Assembly (NCBI GenBank): GCA_905250075.1
Contig: CAJNOP010000862.1
Span: 1 to 64,000 of the forward strand
From: Rotaria sp. Silwood1
Lineage: Eukaryota > Rotifera > Eurotatoria > Philodinida > Philodinidae
Direction: 5' to 3'
DNA: 64,000 bases
Positions within the stretch are counted from its first letter, which is position 1. Every line of letters begins with the position of its first letter. A program made the translations under genes and the position numbers. This document shows positions 50,148 to 61,928 of this stretch, one piece after another. The notes below the pieces were generated by a model. That model saw only the letters and a program-made list of their open reading frames with translations. It was not told the DNA's origin and searched no databases.

Positions 50148-50432
50148 CAGTGTTTTTTTCTTCGGAGGGACGATTTGAAATTCCTGGAGGGCCAGTGGCG
50201 TACGCAGGGGGGGCCGAGGGGGCCCGGGTCCCCCCTTGAGACGAAAAAGTCCTGAAGGGGGGTACAGGAAAAAATATTTTCACGTGATAAAAAATTTTTT
50301 GTGCCATGGCCGCCCCCCCTTGAAAAATTTCTGCGTACGCCACTGGGGAGGGCGAAAAATTTTTTTCCGAGGGGAGGGAACAAGCTATACAGTTCGTCGC
50401 GGGTCTCGGGGGGCCCTTTGGATAAAACACTG
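50148..50432. mobile_element. Outer hAT-like MITE, interrupted by a second MITE
   Basis: Ends CAGTGTTTT / AAAACACTG, flanked by a perfect 8-bp direct repeat CTGCTATG (50140-50147 and 50433-50440). 285 bp in all, GC-rich and non-coding, with a second element at 50193-50345 inside it. The 8-bp duplication and CAGTG ends place it with hAT. Confidence 0.88.
50193..50345. mobile_element. Inner hAT-like MITE nested in the outer one
   Basis: 153 bp, ends CAGTGGCGTACGCAG / CTGCGTACGCCACTG (perfect 15-bp inverted repeat). Flanked by tggagggc (50185-50192) and gggagggc (50346-50353), a 7-of-8 target duplication. It inserted into the outer element, so it is the younger of the two. Confidence 0.9.
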
Positions 50433-50440
50433 CTGCTATG

Positions 50441-52094
50441 CTCTTTTAAACAAAAATCAATTGACTACAATGAAGTATTCCTATGAAAACAACATATTTT
50501 TTTATAGTATTAATTGAGGAAAAAAAACTAAACACATGCGTCTTAATGTTTTGTGTACAAATGATTTACTTATAAGTTGCGGAAAAAGTGCGCTGTTCTT
50601 TTTTTTTTGTTTTCTTATGTACTATAATCTTTGTAATTTTGAGAATTTTTCGATCATTATATATATGTGGATGAACGGTATGGTTATATCGATAAAGAAA
50701 CTAAAACATTCGTTCATTACTATCGTTTGTGAGAGAAGGTTAGTTAATGTACGCGTTTGATTCAATGATTGTATAAGAGAACGATAAAATATGTAAGACT
50801 TGTCATAGATGAATATTAGAATAGTTAGTCAACGTTGTTTGATAAGGATAGAATATATTTTTATTTTATAAATTTCTTCATCCTTTCGATAATGAAAGTA
50901 TGAGATGTATATCAGATGTTATCACCTAAATACTGTTTTCAATCATAGTAATAAAAAATAACTTAAAAGTATCATAAACTAAACTCGAAATTAATCCGTA
51001 TGGTTCTAAAATCTCTTCACTCTTGTTTTTTTTGATCATTCAATAGTAATTTCTTTCTAATCAGACTGAAATTTTTATGCAAAAAATTTCGTCAATTAGT
51101 AGAATTGTTTTTCGACTAAAAACAAATTACAAAATATATTTCTTCTTATCATGATGAAAAATTGATAGACGAATTACAATTCATTACCAAGGCCGTATGT
51201 CTTCGTAAATACAGGATCAATGATACAGTTAATAATACTAGGTGTGTTTAACAGTTTATAGTGATCCGTAACAATCGGTCTGAGAAGCTTATTATATAAA
51301 GCAATTTTAAAATATATAATCAAATTTATTACAAACCATATTTGCTTATGTGAAAATGAAAACCTATAATAAATATTGATTTTGACTGGCACGTCTTTTA
51401 ATAGTATTTACTGTCTTTTATATATATATATATATGAAGCTGTAAAGATAAAAAGAAGCAATGTTTTTTTTCTAGTTCAATTTTCGTCTAAATAAATGAA
51501 TTATTACATGCATAGGTCGAGTATATTCTTTCTATTCCATGTTTACAAAAATTTAAATTTGTACATTATTCATTGAAAAATTTTATCTAATCATATAAAA
51601 AACAAAATCAGCTGAAATAATTTTCAAATATAAATAGCGAGTTTTTGTTTAGTTTTTTCTTAATCATTGTACTCGTATAACATTTATAATAGATTTTTAA
51701 TTAGAAAATATTTAAATTATTGATTAAATCAAATATTTTTCAATGAAATTTTTAACTAAAAATTCAATCAGATAATATCTCATTCATTTATGCTCGGATT
51801 AATAATATTCTATCTATCAGATCAAATGAATAATAACATTATAAAACTATTTTAAACATAAAAAAAAATTGACTTTTTCAAGATCTTTATCCCCTTACGA
51901 CCGAATGTTGTTAAACGGCAACATCCTCATTTTTTATTGTTCAGATTTCTTCTATAATTTGACTTAGTAATACAGTAGATTACAGATTCCTGAAGGAAAA
52001 TTTCCCACTAATTGCATCTTCATTTGAATGTTCAGACACAAGGAAAAGTAATTATTTCGATTCGGATGCTCTTTTAGGGTATCGTGAATTGAGT
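50441..52094. other. Gene-free AT-rich region
   Basis: No convincing coding exon. A (TA)n microsatellite lies at about 51417-51436. Confidence 0.55.
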
Positions 52095-52102
52095 CTTTCA
52101 TC

Positions 52103-52728
52103 TAGTGGCGGAGCCAGGATTTTTTGGTATGCTGAATCTCAGCTTTAAAGCATGGGATCCAAATGAAAATTGATGGAGGTTGATATTGGTCTTCATTGAT
52201 GACTTTCCATCAGACGATTTTTGTAATAGAAGCTTGCGAAAAAAATTAGCATTTTCCTGAGCCCACCCAAGAAATTTCTTACATTTTTAGTAATATCCAA
52301 TTTTTAAGAATTCCATAGAAAGCTACATCGAATTTCATCGAGAGATTTCAAATTTCATCTTGAAATATTCATCCGTTCAGGAGTTATGACGTTTTGAAGT
52401 TTTGGTACGTTTCGAAAAAATTGCACCAGAAGTTCAAAACGTCATAGCTCCTGAACGGATGAATATTTCAAGATGAAATTTGAAATCTCTCGATGAAATT
52501 CGATGTAGCTTTCTATGGAGTTCTTAAAAATTGGATATTACTAAAAATGTAAGAAATTTCTTGGGTGGGCTCAGGAAAATGCTAATTTTTTTCGCAAGCT
52601 TCTATTACAAAAATCGTCTGATGGAAAGTCATCAATGAAGACCAATATCAACCTCCATCAATTTTCATTTGGATCCCATGCTTTAAAACTGAGATTAAGC
52701 ATACCAAAAAATCCTGGCTCCGCCACTA
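52103..52728. mobile_element. 626-bp foldback element, copy 2
   Basis: Same length and ends as copy 1 at 26993-27618. Arms 52103-52398 and 52433-52728, spacer 52399-52432. Flanked by ctttcatc (52095-52102) and ccttcatc (52729-52736), a 7-of-8 duplication that fits hAT-type insertion. The spacer is the reverse complement of the copy 1 spacer (33 of 34 positions). Confidence 0.92.
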
Positions 52729-53303
52729 CCTTCATCTCCTTACTAAAAGCTTTATATTTTTCGTATGAATGTATGTATTGGCGTAATTATCAATGTGTTA
52801 AAAAAAATTATACGTCATTAACTTAAGAAATATTGATTCCATGTTGCCAAACGGCAACATCAGTAATTATTATATAAATCTAATTTTACATATTTCTAAT
52901 ACTTACAATAATTTATAATTTGATTGATAATTCATAATAATTTTGAATATATATTAAATCTTTGTATATAATCGAGCAAATATTGTTTATAATTATTTTG
53001 ATTCTACAATTTTTTGTATATAAGATATACAATCAAAACAATTCTAAATCTAACCAATAAAAATTAATATTTTTTGTATTTTAAAGATGTCACTTTCATA
53101 ATAAAAAAAAACAAAAAAAAACAATATTTTTATTTATTTTCTTCTAGTTAAACAAAAAAAACAACTTTTCTTTTAATATAAAAATAAAACTCAATTCACA
53201 TGACTCATCTTAGAAACTTAGCTTCGAAATTTATTTGTTATTATCATTTTCAATAATTCTTTTTTTGTTTAAAATATATATACAAAGAAATTTATTATTT
53301 CAG

Positions 53304-55414
53304 ATGGCTGCTCCTAAGCCATGGGAAACTTCAATACCAATGTCAAATCAGCCAATGCCAATATCATTCGATACAATAAATAATGGTATAGTACCAACAA
53401 TTGAAAATTCGTATGTAATTTAAAAAAAATTCTTTTTCTCATAAAATTTTCTTTGTTAATTTTCTAGACGAACACAAATTTTAGTACCACCACCACCACC
53501 ACGAACTATTCAACAACAATATAATCTTTATTCACCAACAAATTATTTAAATCCATATTCATTAGGACCATATCAACAAAGTAATTTTTATAATAATTAT
53601 CGTTTAACACCATATGGTACACAATCAAATATACCTGTTAGTAATTTTGCACAATTAGCTATTGATGAATCTCGTACAGCATTTTCATCAATTGAATCTA
53701 TAATACAAACATTTCGTTCAATATCATTAATGCTTGAATCAACATTTACAAGTGTTTATTCATCATTTCGTGCTGTAACTGATGTATTAGATCATTTTAC
53801 ACGTATAAGACATGAAATTTCAACTATATATCCATTTGTATTAATATGGAAATTTTTAAAATATATTTATTATCGTTTATTACGTTTATTACATTTACGA
53901 CAAACAACATCAGAAGAAACATGGACAACAATATATAATAATTTACAACAAAATACAAGAAATATAAATGAACAAACAACAGGATCATCAAGTTTACTTG
54001 TTGCTTTATTTTTTATTGTTTCATTAGGTACACCAATGTTAATGTTAAAATTTATTAATTCTATTATTAAAAAACGACAAAGTTTGTAATAATTTATTTA
54101 TTTGTACAAAAATAATTATTAAATTTATTTAGCTGCTAATAATAGTTGGTTAGAACAAGAAAATAATCAAGCACAAGTTATAGCATTATATGATTATGTA
54201 GCTCGAAATTCTGATGAATTATCATTTTCACGAGGAACAACTATTTATTTAGCACCAATTAGTAAGAATTTTTGGTTTTTTTTTTTGAATAACTAACAAC
54301 ATAGAGATTTATTATTTAAGAGAGAAAATCCAGAGGAGGTACTCAAAAATCGAAGAAAATAGCCTAAAATTTGTCCGATTATATCGGAGAAAACTCTTCG
54401 ATAATCTCTCTAAGAAAATCTGAGCCAGAACTCTCAAAGCAGTGGATACCCCGCGCCGTCCCTGAGAAAATTCTAGGCCATCAGAGATGGACAGCTCCTG
54501 TTGCCGACTCCGACGAAAGTTGGTGACCCAGGACAGATTATACATACATCGAATTTAACATCATTCGACACAGAAATGTTTGCTGTTTCCAGTTATGTAT
54601 TTAGCTTGGCCTTTGTCTCAATGGAAGATAAGGGCCAAGCTAAGTACATAGCTGGAAAGAGCAAACATTTCTGCGTTGAATGATGTTAAATTCGACGTAT
54701 GTAGAATCTGTCCTGGGTCACCAACTTTCGTCGAAGCCGGCTACCGGAGGTGCCCATCTCTTAATAATTAACCAATCAGATGACTTTTCTCTGCACATTT
54801 TGAAAAAAGAAATTCTGCAGCTACTTCCATGGGATTTCGACTTGGAATTTGACCAATTAATACAAAAAAAAAACAAAAATCATATGTTCCTTTTTGATCT
54901 ATACAAATTTCAACTTTCTAGCATATTCTGTTTAAGAATTATCTCATCTTAGCAGAATCATTTCGGATGGTTTCAAAAATGTTCTTAAAATTTTAATTTT
55001 TATGTTTTGTAAAAGAAATTTTTGTAATTTCAAAAATATTAAAATAATAATTTCAAATCGTTTTAAAAGTAGAAACGAAAGAATTCTTAAATATATGAAT
55101 ATTTTTTAGGTTTACAATCGACAAGTTCTCATTGGTTTTTGGGTACAATTGATCGTATTCATACTGGTTTAATACCAGCTAATTATGTTCAACCAGTTCG
55201 ACAATCAACAAATTCAAGTATAACTCTTCGTCCACAGACACCTTATAATGCTACAGTAAATTTTAAAAACAATATTTGTTCTGTATTCATCAACTTTCTA
55301 TTTTTACTTTTTTAGTCAACTTCTCCTATCCCTCCTCCATCAACATCTTCATCTAATGTTACCAATATTCCACAATCAACTTTACAGGCAGAAGAAAAAC
55401 CTACATTATCATGA
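53304..55414 (+). CDS. PEX13: Peroxin 13, peroxisomal import docking protein
   Basis: Five exons: 53304-53410, 53468-54081, 54133-54261, 55110-55255, 55316-55414; 364 residues. The N terminus is Pro/Tyr/Asn/Gln-rich, as in PEX13. A central region (~110-260) has hydrophobic segments including YPFVLIWKFLKYIYY and LLVALFFIVSLGTPMLML. An SH3 domain follows (~275-345): VIALYDYVARNSDELSF, then HWFLGTIDRIHTGLIPANYV. PEX13 sits in the peroxisomal membrane and, with PEX14, docks cargo receptors PEX5/PEX7. The start follows an acceptor-like tttcag directly. MAT2B begins 148 bp downstream on the same strand. Intron 3 (54262-55109) holds a foldback repeat. Confidence 0.93.
54482..54762. mobile_element. 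Foldback repeat in PEX13 intron 3
   Basis: Inverted repeat of two ~130-bp arms about a 15-20 bp centre near 54622. Matching arm words include gacgaaagttggtgaccca, ttaacatcattcgac, and cagaaatgtttgct with their complements. The left end reads CAGAGATGG, like the terminus of the element at 23979. The right end has diverged (catctctta), and no target duplication is visible. Non-coding. Confidence 0.75.
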
Positions 55415-55554
55415 TTTAAAACCAATTTTCTATCTTTTATTTTTTGTGTTTTAAATGTTGAATTGTATTTGTACTGTTAACTTCGCCGTGTGATTTGATT
55501 GACGTCTTAAAAATATTTGGTTTTCGGCTTTTTTTTTCTTCTTCAAATGCCCTG

Positions 55555-55562
55555 TCATTTAG
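55555..55562 (+). promoter_or_regulatory. Putative trans-splice acceptor of MAT2B
   Basis: tcatttag ends directly at the MAT2B ATG, within the 148-bp gap after PEX13. The gap is too small for an obvious independent promoter, so the two genes may be one transcript resolved by a spliced leader. Confidence 0.5.
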
Positions 55563-56831
55563 ATGAGTGTTCATATAAATAAAACTGTTCTTATTACTGG
55601 AGCATCTGGTGTATTAGGTCGAAAAGTAAAAAATCTATTTATCAATGCTGGATGGAATGTAACAGGTGAATGAATAATGTCTTTATAAAAAAGCAAAATT
55701 TTTTATAATTTTATACAGGACTTGCATTAAATCGAGCAAATAAAAATCATTTAGTTAAATGTGATCTAACTAATTTTGATGAAATAAATGCTATTATTGA
55801 AAATTTGCAGGTAGAATTTTGTTTTTCTTTTTTTGAAAACAAAAAAATTAATTAATTAATTAATATAGCCAGATGCAATTATTCATTGTGCTGCTGAACG
55901 TAAACCTGATGAATTTGAAAAAAATCCAACTAAATCAATGTTTCTTAATGTTGAAGTAACACGTTATCTAGCTGATTTCGCTGGTAAAAAAATGACTCTT
56001 TGAATTTAAATAATTAATAAAATATTAATTTTTTTTTTTTAGCTAAAGAAAATATTTTCTTTATTCTTATTTCAACTGATTATGTTTTTGATGGAAAAAA
56101 TCCACCATACAAAGAAGATGATACACCTAATCCACTTCAAGCTTATGGTAAAAGTAAATATGAAGCTGAATTAATAACACAAAAAATATCGAAAAGTAAT
56201 AATAATAAAAAACAAAATATTTAAATAAATATTTAAATTATTAAGATCATCTCATACTTCGTGTACCATTACTATATGGTGAAGTTGAAACATTAGATGA
56301 AAATGCAGTCACTATTCTATTGAAAAACATAAGAAATACTACAAATCGAGTCAAAATGGATGAGTATGATTGATAGTTATAAATTTATTAAATTAATTTT
56401 AATATTAATTTAATTAAGTGTTCAAATTCGTTATCCAACTTATGTTGGTGATGTAGCTGAAGTTTGTTTACAATTATGTGAACACCGAATTATAAACGTA
56501 TGAGTATTATATATATCTATTTATTCATAATAAAGTAATATTATTCTTCTTCTATTTTTTTTTTAAGAATCGAAATGAAATTCGTGGTATAGTTCATTTT
56601 TCTAATACAGAAAAATATACAAAATATCAAATGGCATTACTTATTGCTTCTATTTTTCAATTACCTATTGATCATATTGAACGTGATCAAAATATAGGAA
56701 TAGATACAAATGTTCAACGACCTAATAATGCAGCATTAGATAGTAGTAAATTATCAAATGAATTTAGTATTCATATAAATCAAGTTAAATTTGAAACAAC
56801 AATTAAACAATGTCTTCAACCATTTATTTAA
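55563..56831 (+). CDS. MAT2B: Methionine adenosyltransferase 2 subunit beta
   Basis: Seven exons: 55563-55665, 55719-55810, 55869-55983, 56043-56195, 56246-56363, 56419-56497, 56568-56831; 307 residues (human 334). A Rossmann NADP-binding motif TGASGVLGR is near the start, then [25 protein letters not shown], the short-chain dehydrogenase-type YGKSK motif, LLYGEVE and [12 protein letters not shown], all characteristic of MAT2B (an RmlD-like fold). It binds and regulates the catalytic MAT subunit that makes S-adenosylmethionine. It lies 148 bp after PEX13 with tttag immediately before the ATG, and converges with AIFM2 (80 bp between stops). Confidence 0.95.
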
Positions 56832-56911
56832 TTTAAAAAAAAAAATAAACATAACTTAAAAAGTTTCATAAATATTAATTATAATTATAGAAACATTTTT
56901 TTTTTTTTATT

Positions 56912-58429
56912 CTAAATAAAATCTTGATTAGATTCAAGATCTTTAATTGGTAAACCTTCAAGTAAATTTCGAGCATCTTCTTCAGTAAAAGATAAAATTG
57001 ATTGTATTGAATCAAGTTTATTTAAATAAGTTGATTGATTTTCTAATTGATTATCTGAAGTATAATTCATTTCTGAACGATAACGTGCTGTAAACATATC
57101 TTTTGATTTAAAATTTTTTACAATACAACTACCTATAATATAAATTAAATTAAGAAAAAAAATTTTCTTTTTATTTCATTTTTCAAACTAACCAACAGTC
57201 ATTCCACCTTTAATTGGTAATTGTCCAATACCACCATTACGACCAATTGATAAAAGTATAGCACGATGACTTTGAATTTTATATTCTTTTGGATAAGATT
57301 TTTTTTTTTCAATTAATGGAATTATTTTTGCAACATATTCAGCTTGTCTATTAGCTAAAAATGCAAATTTTTCTTCTTTATCACATATATCACCAATAGC
57401 AAATATATTATTATAACCATCAATTTGTAAATAATTATTTACAATAATTCGACCAGTTTCAGGATTAATTTTTGATTTTAATGAACTATTTAATAAACTT
57501 CTATTATTAATATGTGCACCTGTACATATAAATGTTAAATCCGCTGTAATATTTATTTTATTATTTTTTGTTATAAAAGTTTGTTTTTCTTCAATATAAT
57601 TAATATAATGATTATTTAATAATTCAATTCGATCATTTAATATTATATTAATATGTAGTTTTTCAAGTTGTTCTTGTATATTTTTATAAATTTTTTCATT
57701 ATATATATTTGGTTGTAATAATGTTTTTTGACTATGTACAATAGTAATATGTTTTTCAGGATAATCAGTTGCTATTTCACCAGCTAATTCAATACCAACT
57801 GGACCACCACCAATAATTAATATTTGTTGTGATTTTTGAATTTTTTCTTGTATATCATTATAAAGATTAATTGCTTTGTTTATATCAATTTCAGCTATTT
57901 TACTTGGAAAAGCATATGATGAACCAGTAGCTATAACTAAATAATTAAAATAAATTGGTTCATTTCGTCCATAAACTTGAATACAATCATGTGAAATTGA
58001 TATTACTTCAGCTTGTACGACACAACCTAAAAATCGAAAATTTTTTATTCATATTTTAATAGAATAATAAAAATTAATTTTTCTTAAAAAAAAAAACTAC
58101 ATTTTTTTTATTTTTTTAGATTGAAAAAGTTATTTTATTTTCTTCTTAGAATAAAATTCTTTCATAAGATTAATAATCTATATAATATACAAACCATTAG
58201 TAAGTAATCGATCATATGGAACAATAATTTTTCGTGCAAAATCTCGTTCTACTGTTGCACGTAATGCAGCAACATTATGAAGAAAATATGATTTTCGATC
58301 GATAAGTATAACAAAAAATTGACTACTTTTATCTAATATTTTAGCACATTGTATACCACCATAACCACCACCAACAATAATTACAACAGGTTTTTTTTCA
58401 TTATTTTCTTGAGATCCACTAACACCCAT
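56912..58429 (-). CDS. AIFM2: Ferroptosis suppressor protein 1 / AIFM2-like NAD(P)H quinone oxidoreductase
   Basis: Three exons on the minus strand: 58429-58195, 58026-57193, 57132-56912; 429 residues (human 373). It begins MGVSGS, a good N-myristoylation signal as in FSP1. Residues ~14-40 hold the FAD-binding GGGYGG Rossmann motif, then HNVAALRATVE, conserved in AIFM2. A second dinucleotide motif ILIIGGGPVGIELAGEI and a C-terminal FAIGD follow. The enzyme reduces coenzyme Q or vitamin K at membranes to block lipid peroxidation; the role here is inferred from family. The last ~60 residues, Asn/Leu/Glu-rich, extend beyond the vertebrate length. No acceptor-like AG is obvious near the ATG. Confidence 0.92.
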
Positions 58430-60770
58430 TTTTTTTCTTTTTCTTCCTTCACAATTTTTTTTTTCATGTTTATATATATATAGTATTTTGTTTCTGTTTC
58501 TTTTTTTGCTACGTCATGCTGATTATGTTAACATATTTCAACGTCCTTTAAGTATGACAAGGTAAAATGTTGACGCTGTCTTCAGACTGTAATTTTCTTT
58601 TCTTCGATACAAAAAAAATCCTACCAACTAGAAAAGGAAATTTGATAATTATTTGAAAAAAAAAAGTTTTACAATAAATTTAAGAAAAAAAATGTTTTTT
58701 TTTTTTTAGTTTTAATTCTTTTAGTATTCATTTTGTTTTATGAATTTTAGAAAAAAATTTATCTTCATAAAACATGGTTGAGTAATCATAATTAACACTA
58801 ATATCTAATAAGGAAGTGTCTACATATCGTGATAATCAATATAAAGTTTGACTTGTAGAATAAAAATCATTTTAGTTTTTTTAACTTAATAACAATCTTT
58901 GCATTCAGTACTTCTCTTATGTTCTGTATAAAATGTATCAAATGATGTTTATTAGGAATTGCAAATCTACACAATTGAACGAGAATTTTTTTCTTCAATC
59001 GGTTACAATTGTATTATCATCTACATTTCGATGTGAATAACGGCCATCTTTGATTTTTTTTAGAAATATGTGACATTGATAGTCTCAATAGAATCTGATT
59101 AGTATTCATAATAATATGTAACTTACTCATTGATATACAATAGAAATAGTTTCTTAAGTATATTTATCTTGAAAGTAATACTCCAAAAAAAAAAAGTAAA
59201 AAAGTATAGCATAGAAAACTTAGTATTAATATTTAAAAATATTATCCGAATGAGTTCATATAGCAATGAGTCTATTTATATACAAATGAATATTATAGAT
59301 TTGTCAAGATACCCGTCTTTCGGTATAAATGGATATTTTTATATGTATGTTTTTTTTTCTTCTTCTCTTACTTTTTACCTATTTTCAAAGATAAACATAC
59401 TTTAAAAAAGTAATTCAATCATAGATTTTTTTTTTTTAGAATACTAATTAGATTCCATTGAAGCCATTTATTCATATCAGAATGTTGGTTATAGATATGA
59501 TCTATAAGTATTAATATTATATGTAAAACATAAGAGATATATTCAATGTTAATGTTATCGAATAGCACAGTTAAATAATAAGTTAGACAAACAACGAAAA
59601 AAAAACAGAATGTTTTACTTCATTCTAGATGTTTAATACAATTTTGATAAACTAACATTGAAAATATATAATCAAAATAAGCAACCATTCAAATTTTATT
59701 CATTGAACGCCGAACACATCATTTTTCTTTTGTTTTTTGAAAATATCTTCCTAATCTCTACGGAAGTAAATAGAAGAACTAAGAAAAAAAAGGCTATTTT
59801 ATATGACTCTAAATATCGAATACAAATAGATTTTCTTATCAGAGTAAAGAATTTCAATGAAAGCAGCAAATATTATTTTGAATATGTTGTGCAATTCTCC
59901 TTTGATTTATCGCGAAAAAGTTATAACATCCGAGGTCGAAGATTCCGGTCACCGGATTCTGCAGGAAAACACCAGAAGTCATCCTGTTCTGGCGACTTCC
60001 TACCGGAACTCGCTCGTACTTCTCGACCTGGGATATGAGATTTGTCAAAAATATCAAATAATTCACAATAGGCGAATACAGGGAAAGGAAAGTGATGTAC
60101 TAGAGAAAACAAAAAAATAGTTATGCTTCAGTACGGTAAAAACATGTTTATTTTTATTTACGAAGTACTTTAAAAGTGTAGCTATTAAATACATTGGATC
60201 ATTGTTAAACTTATTTTTCTTTTTTTAATCATATGATTTTCTATAAGTTTAGTCATTTATTAATAAACTTGATATTTCAATATATCAATTACACATTGAT
60301 AGAGAACGGTTTATATCTTGATATTATCATAATTTCGAACAGACTTTGTTCAAAACATCTAAATTTATTCATGCAAAGGTACCATAGTTAAAATGTATAA
60401 AAAATTTGATAGTTTAGTCAAATCTTTTTAGAATATTGACTAAATATTATTTAATATCTATAGATAAGATGCATTGAAATTTGAATGAAGATATTTCCGT
60501 GTTAACTCTGAATCTTTTCACATTAACATGATGTTCTTAATCTGGTAAAACTCTTGAAACTCATTCTAAAAATAGATAAAAATGTGTAAATCTAGAATAA
60601 TCGTAAACACGTTTTTATAAGAGTATTGTCTGATTGAATATTTTTATTTAATACTAATAGTCATAGTTATCGAGAACTATCACTTTGATGACTATAATTT
60701 CACCGATGTTCTACCATAATTTATCTACTCTATCTGAAAGGCCACTTTTACTGCTATCATTTTTTCTTAC
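58430..60770. other. Intergenic, largely featureless
   Basis: 2.3 kb upstream of AIFM2 on the minus strand. A GC-richer patch at about 59930-60035 has partial inverted similarity between its ends (gaggtcgaagattccggt and ttctcgacctgg) and may be a small element remnant. Overlapping short frames there are not convincing genes. Confidence 0.5.
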
Positions 60771-60772
60771 TA

Positions 60773-61390
60773 GGAAACATTCCCAGGTGAAGGAGCGCTT
60801 TTCAGCCGGGGTTTTGCGCATCTTGTAGCCCATCGTATGCTATGCCTATGGTAAAAATAGTTCAGGTTTCTGGCTTCATTCTGAGGGGAGATACTGAGCT
60901 CCTAGTGAATTTTCTCTATAGTATGCCTACATTGTTAGCAAAGCTATACTTCCGAATGTTGACCTGAAACTTTACTTGCATAAAAGCCTCAGCTAGACTA
61001 GTTTGCATAACAAATTTCAGAAGTTTTGAACAAAATCTTGCTAAGATACGAAGCTTTGAAAAAAATGCATAGTTTATATATTATTATGAAAAAGGGACTA
61101 TACCTTGATAGTTTCATATCTTACAGAGACTTTGTTCAAAACTTCTGAGCTTTGTTATGCAAACTAGTCTAGCTGAGATCTTGATGCAAGTAAAGTTTAA
61201 GATCAAAATTCGGAAGTATAGCTTTGCTAACAATGTAGGCATACTATAGAGAAAATTCACTAGAAGCTCGGTATCTCCTCAGAATCAAGCCAGAAGCCCG
61301 AACTTTTTTTACCATAGACATAGCTCACTATGGGCTACAAGATGCGCAAAACTTCGGCTGAAAAGCGTTCCTTCATCTGGGAATGTTTCC
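60773..61390. mobile_element. 618-bp foldback element with TA duplication
   Basis: Inverted repeat with arms of ~290 bp around a centre near 61080. Ends are GGAAACATTCCCAG / CTGGGAATGTTTCC, flanked by TA on both sides (60771-60772, 61391-61392), which fits a Tc1/mariner-type insertion. Arms have diverged from each other by scattered substitutions, more than the 626-bp family. No coding capacity. Confidence 0.75.
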
Positions 61391-61928
61391 TAATTAGTTT
61401 TTCCGATGTTTTTCAGGAATTGCAAACAGAAAGAAATTGTTCATGTAAAATAATCAAATTGATTGAAAGAAAAGAAATCTTAAAATTAAATTTTATTTGA
61501 TATTGTATTAAATATAACAATATTATTTCTTTGCAATTCAATTGAAAATATTTGATCTGATAACTAGTGACAACTATTGAAAACTTTCTATTATCAATAT
61601 ATATATATATTTGACATGAATCGCATAACAACAAATGGTTTCGTATAATGTCGCTGACAAGAAACAAATAATAGGTCACTAATATGAATCATTCATCCAT
61701 CATATTCGACGACACATTATGTGTTTATTCATTCATCATACACACAAATACATTGCTTTTTTCTTTTTCTTATAAATGCAATAAAATAGTCTAAAAAAAA
61801 AAAAACAAGGACATTTATGCGTTCTGCTTTTCATTTATCTAAAAAAAAAAAAATCAAATAAATTATTGTATTGATATTTATTTACCTGTACATTAATTAA
61901 AAAATTTACCTTATATTTATAGATAATA
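61391..61928. other. Intergenic upstream of the SPFH gene
   Basis: No gene seen. Ends in a pyrimidine-poor AT tract and a ttatag acceptor-like site at 61917-61922, six bases before the next ATG. Confidence 0.5.

Noticed and set aside
50132..50517. Four overlapping frames of 60-95 codons on both strands
   Set aside because: All lie over the nested GC-rich MITEs, where stop codons are scarce by composition.
59658..60120. Overlapping frames on both strands, up to 126 codons
   Set aside because: They overlap a GC-richer patch with partial inverted similarity; no conserved motif, no splice context, and all frames are equally open.
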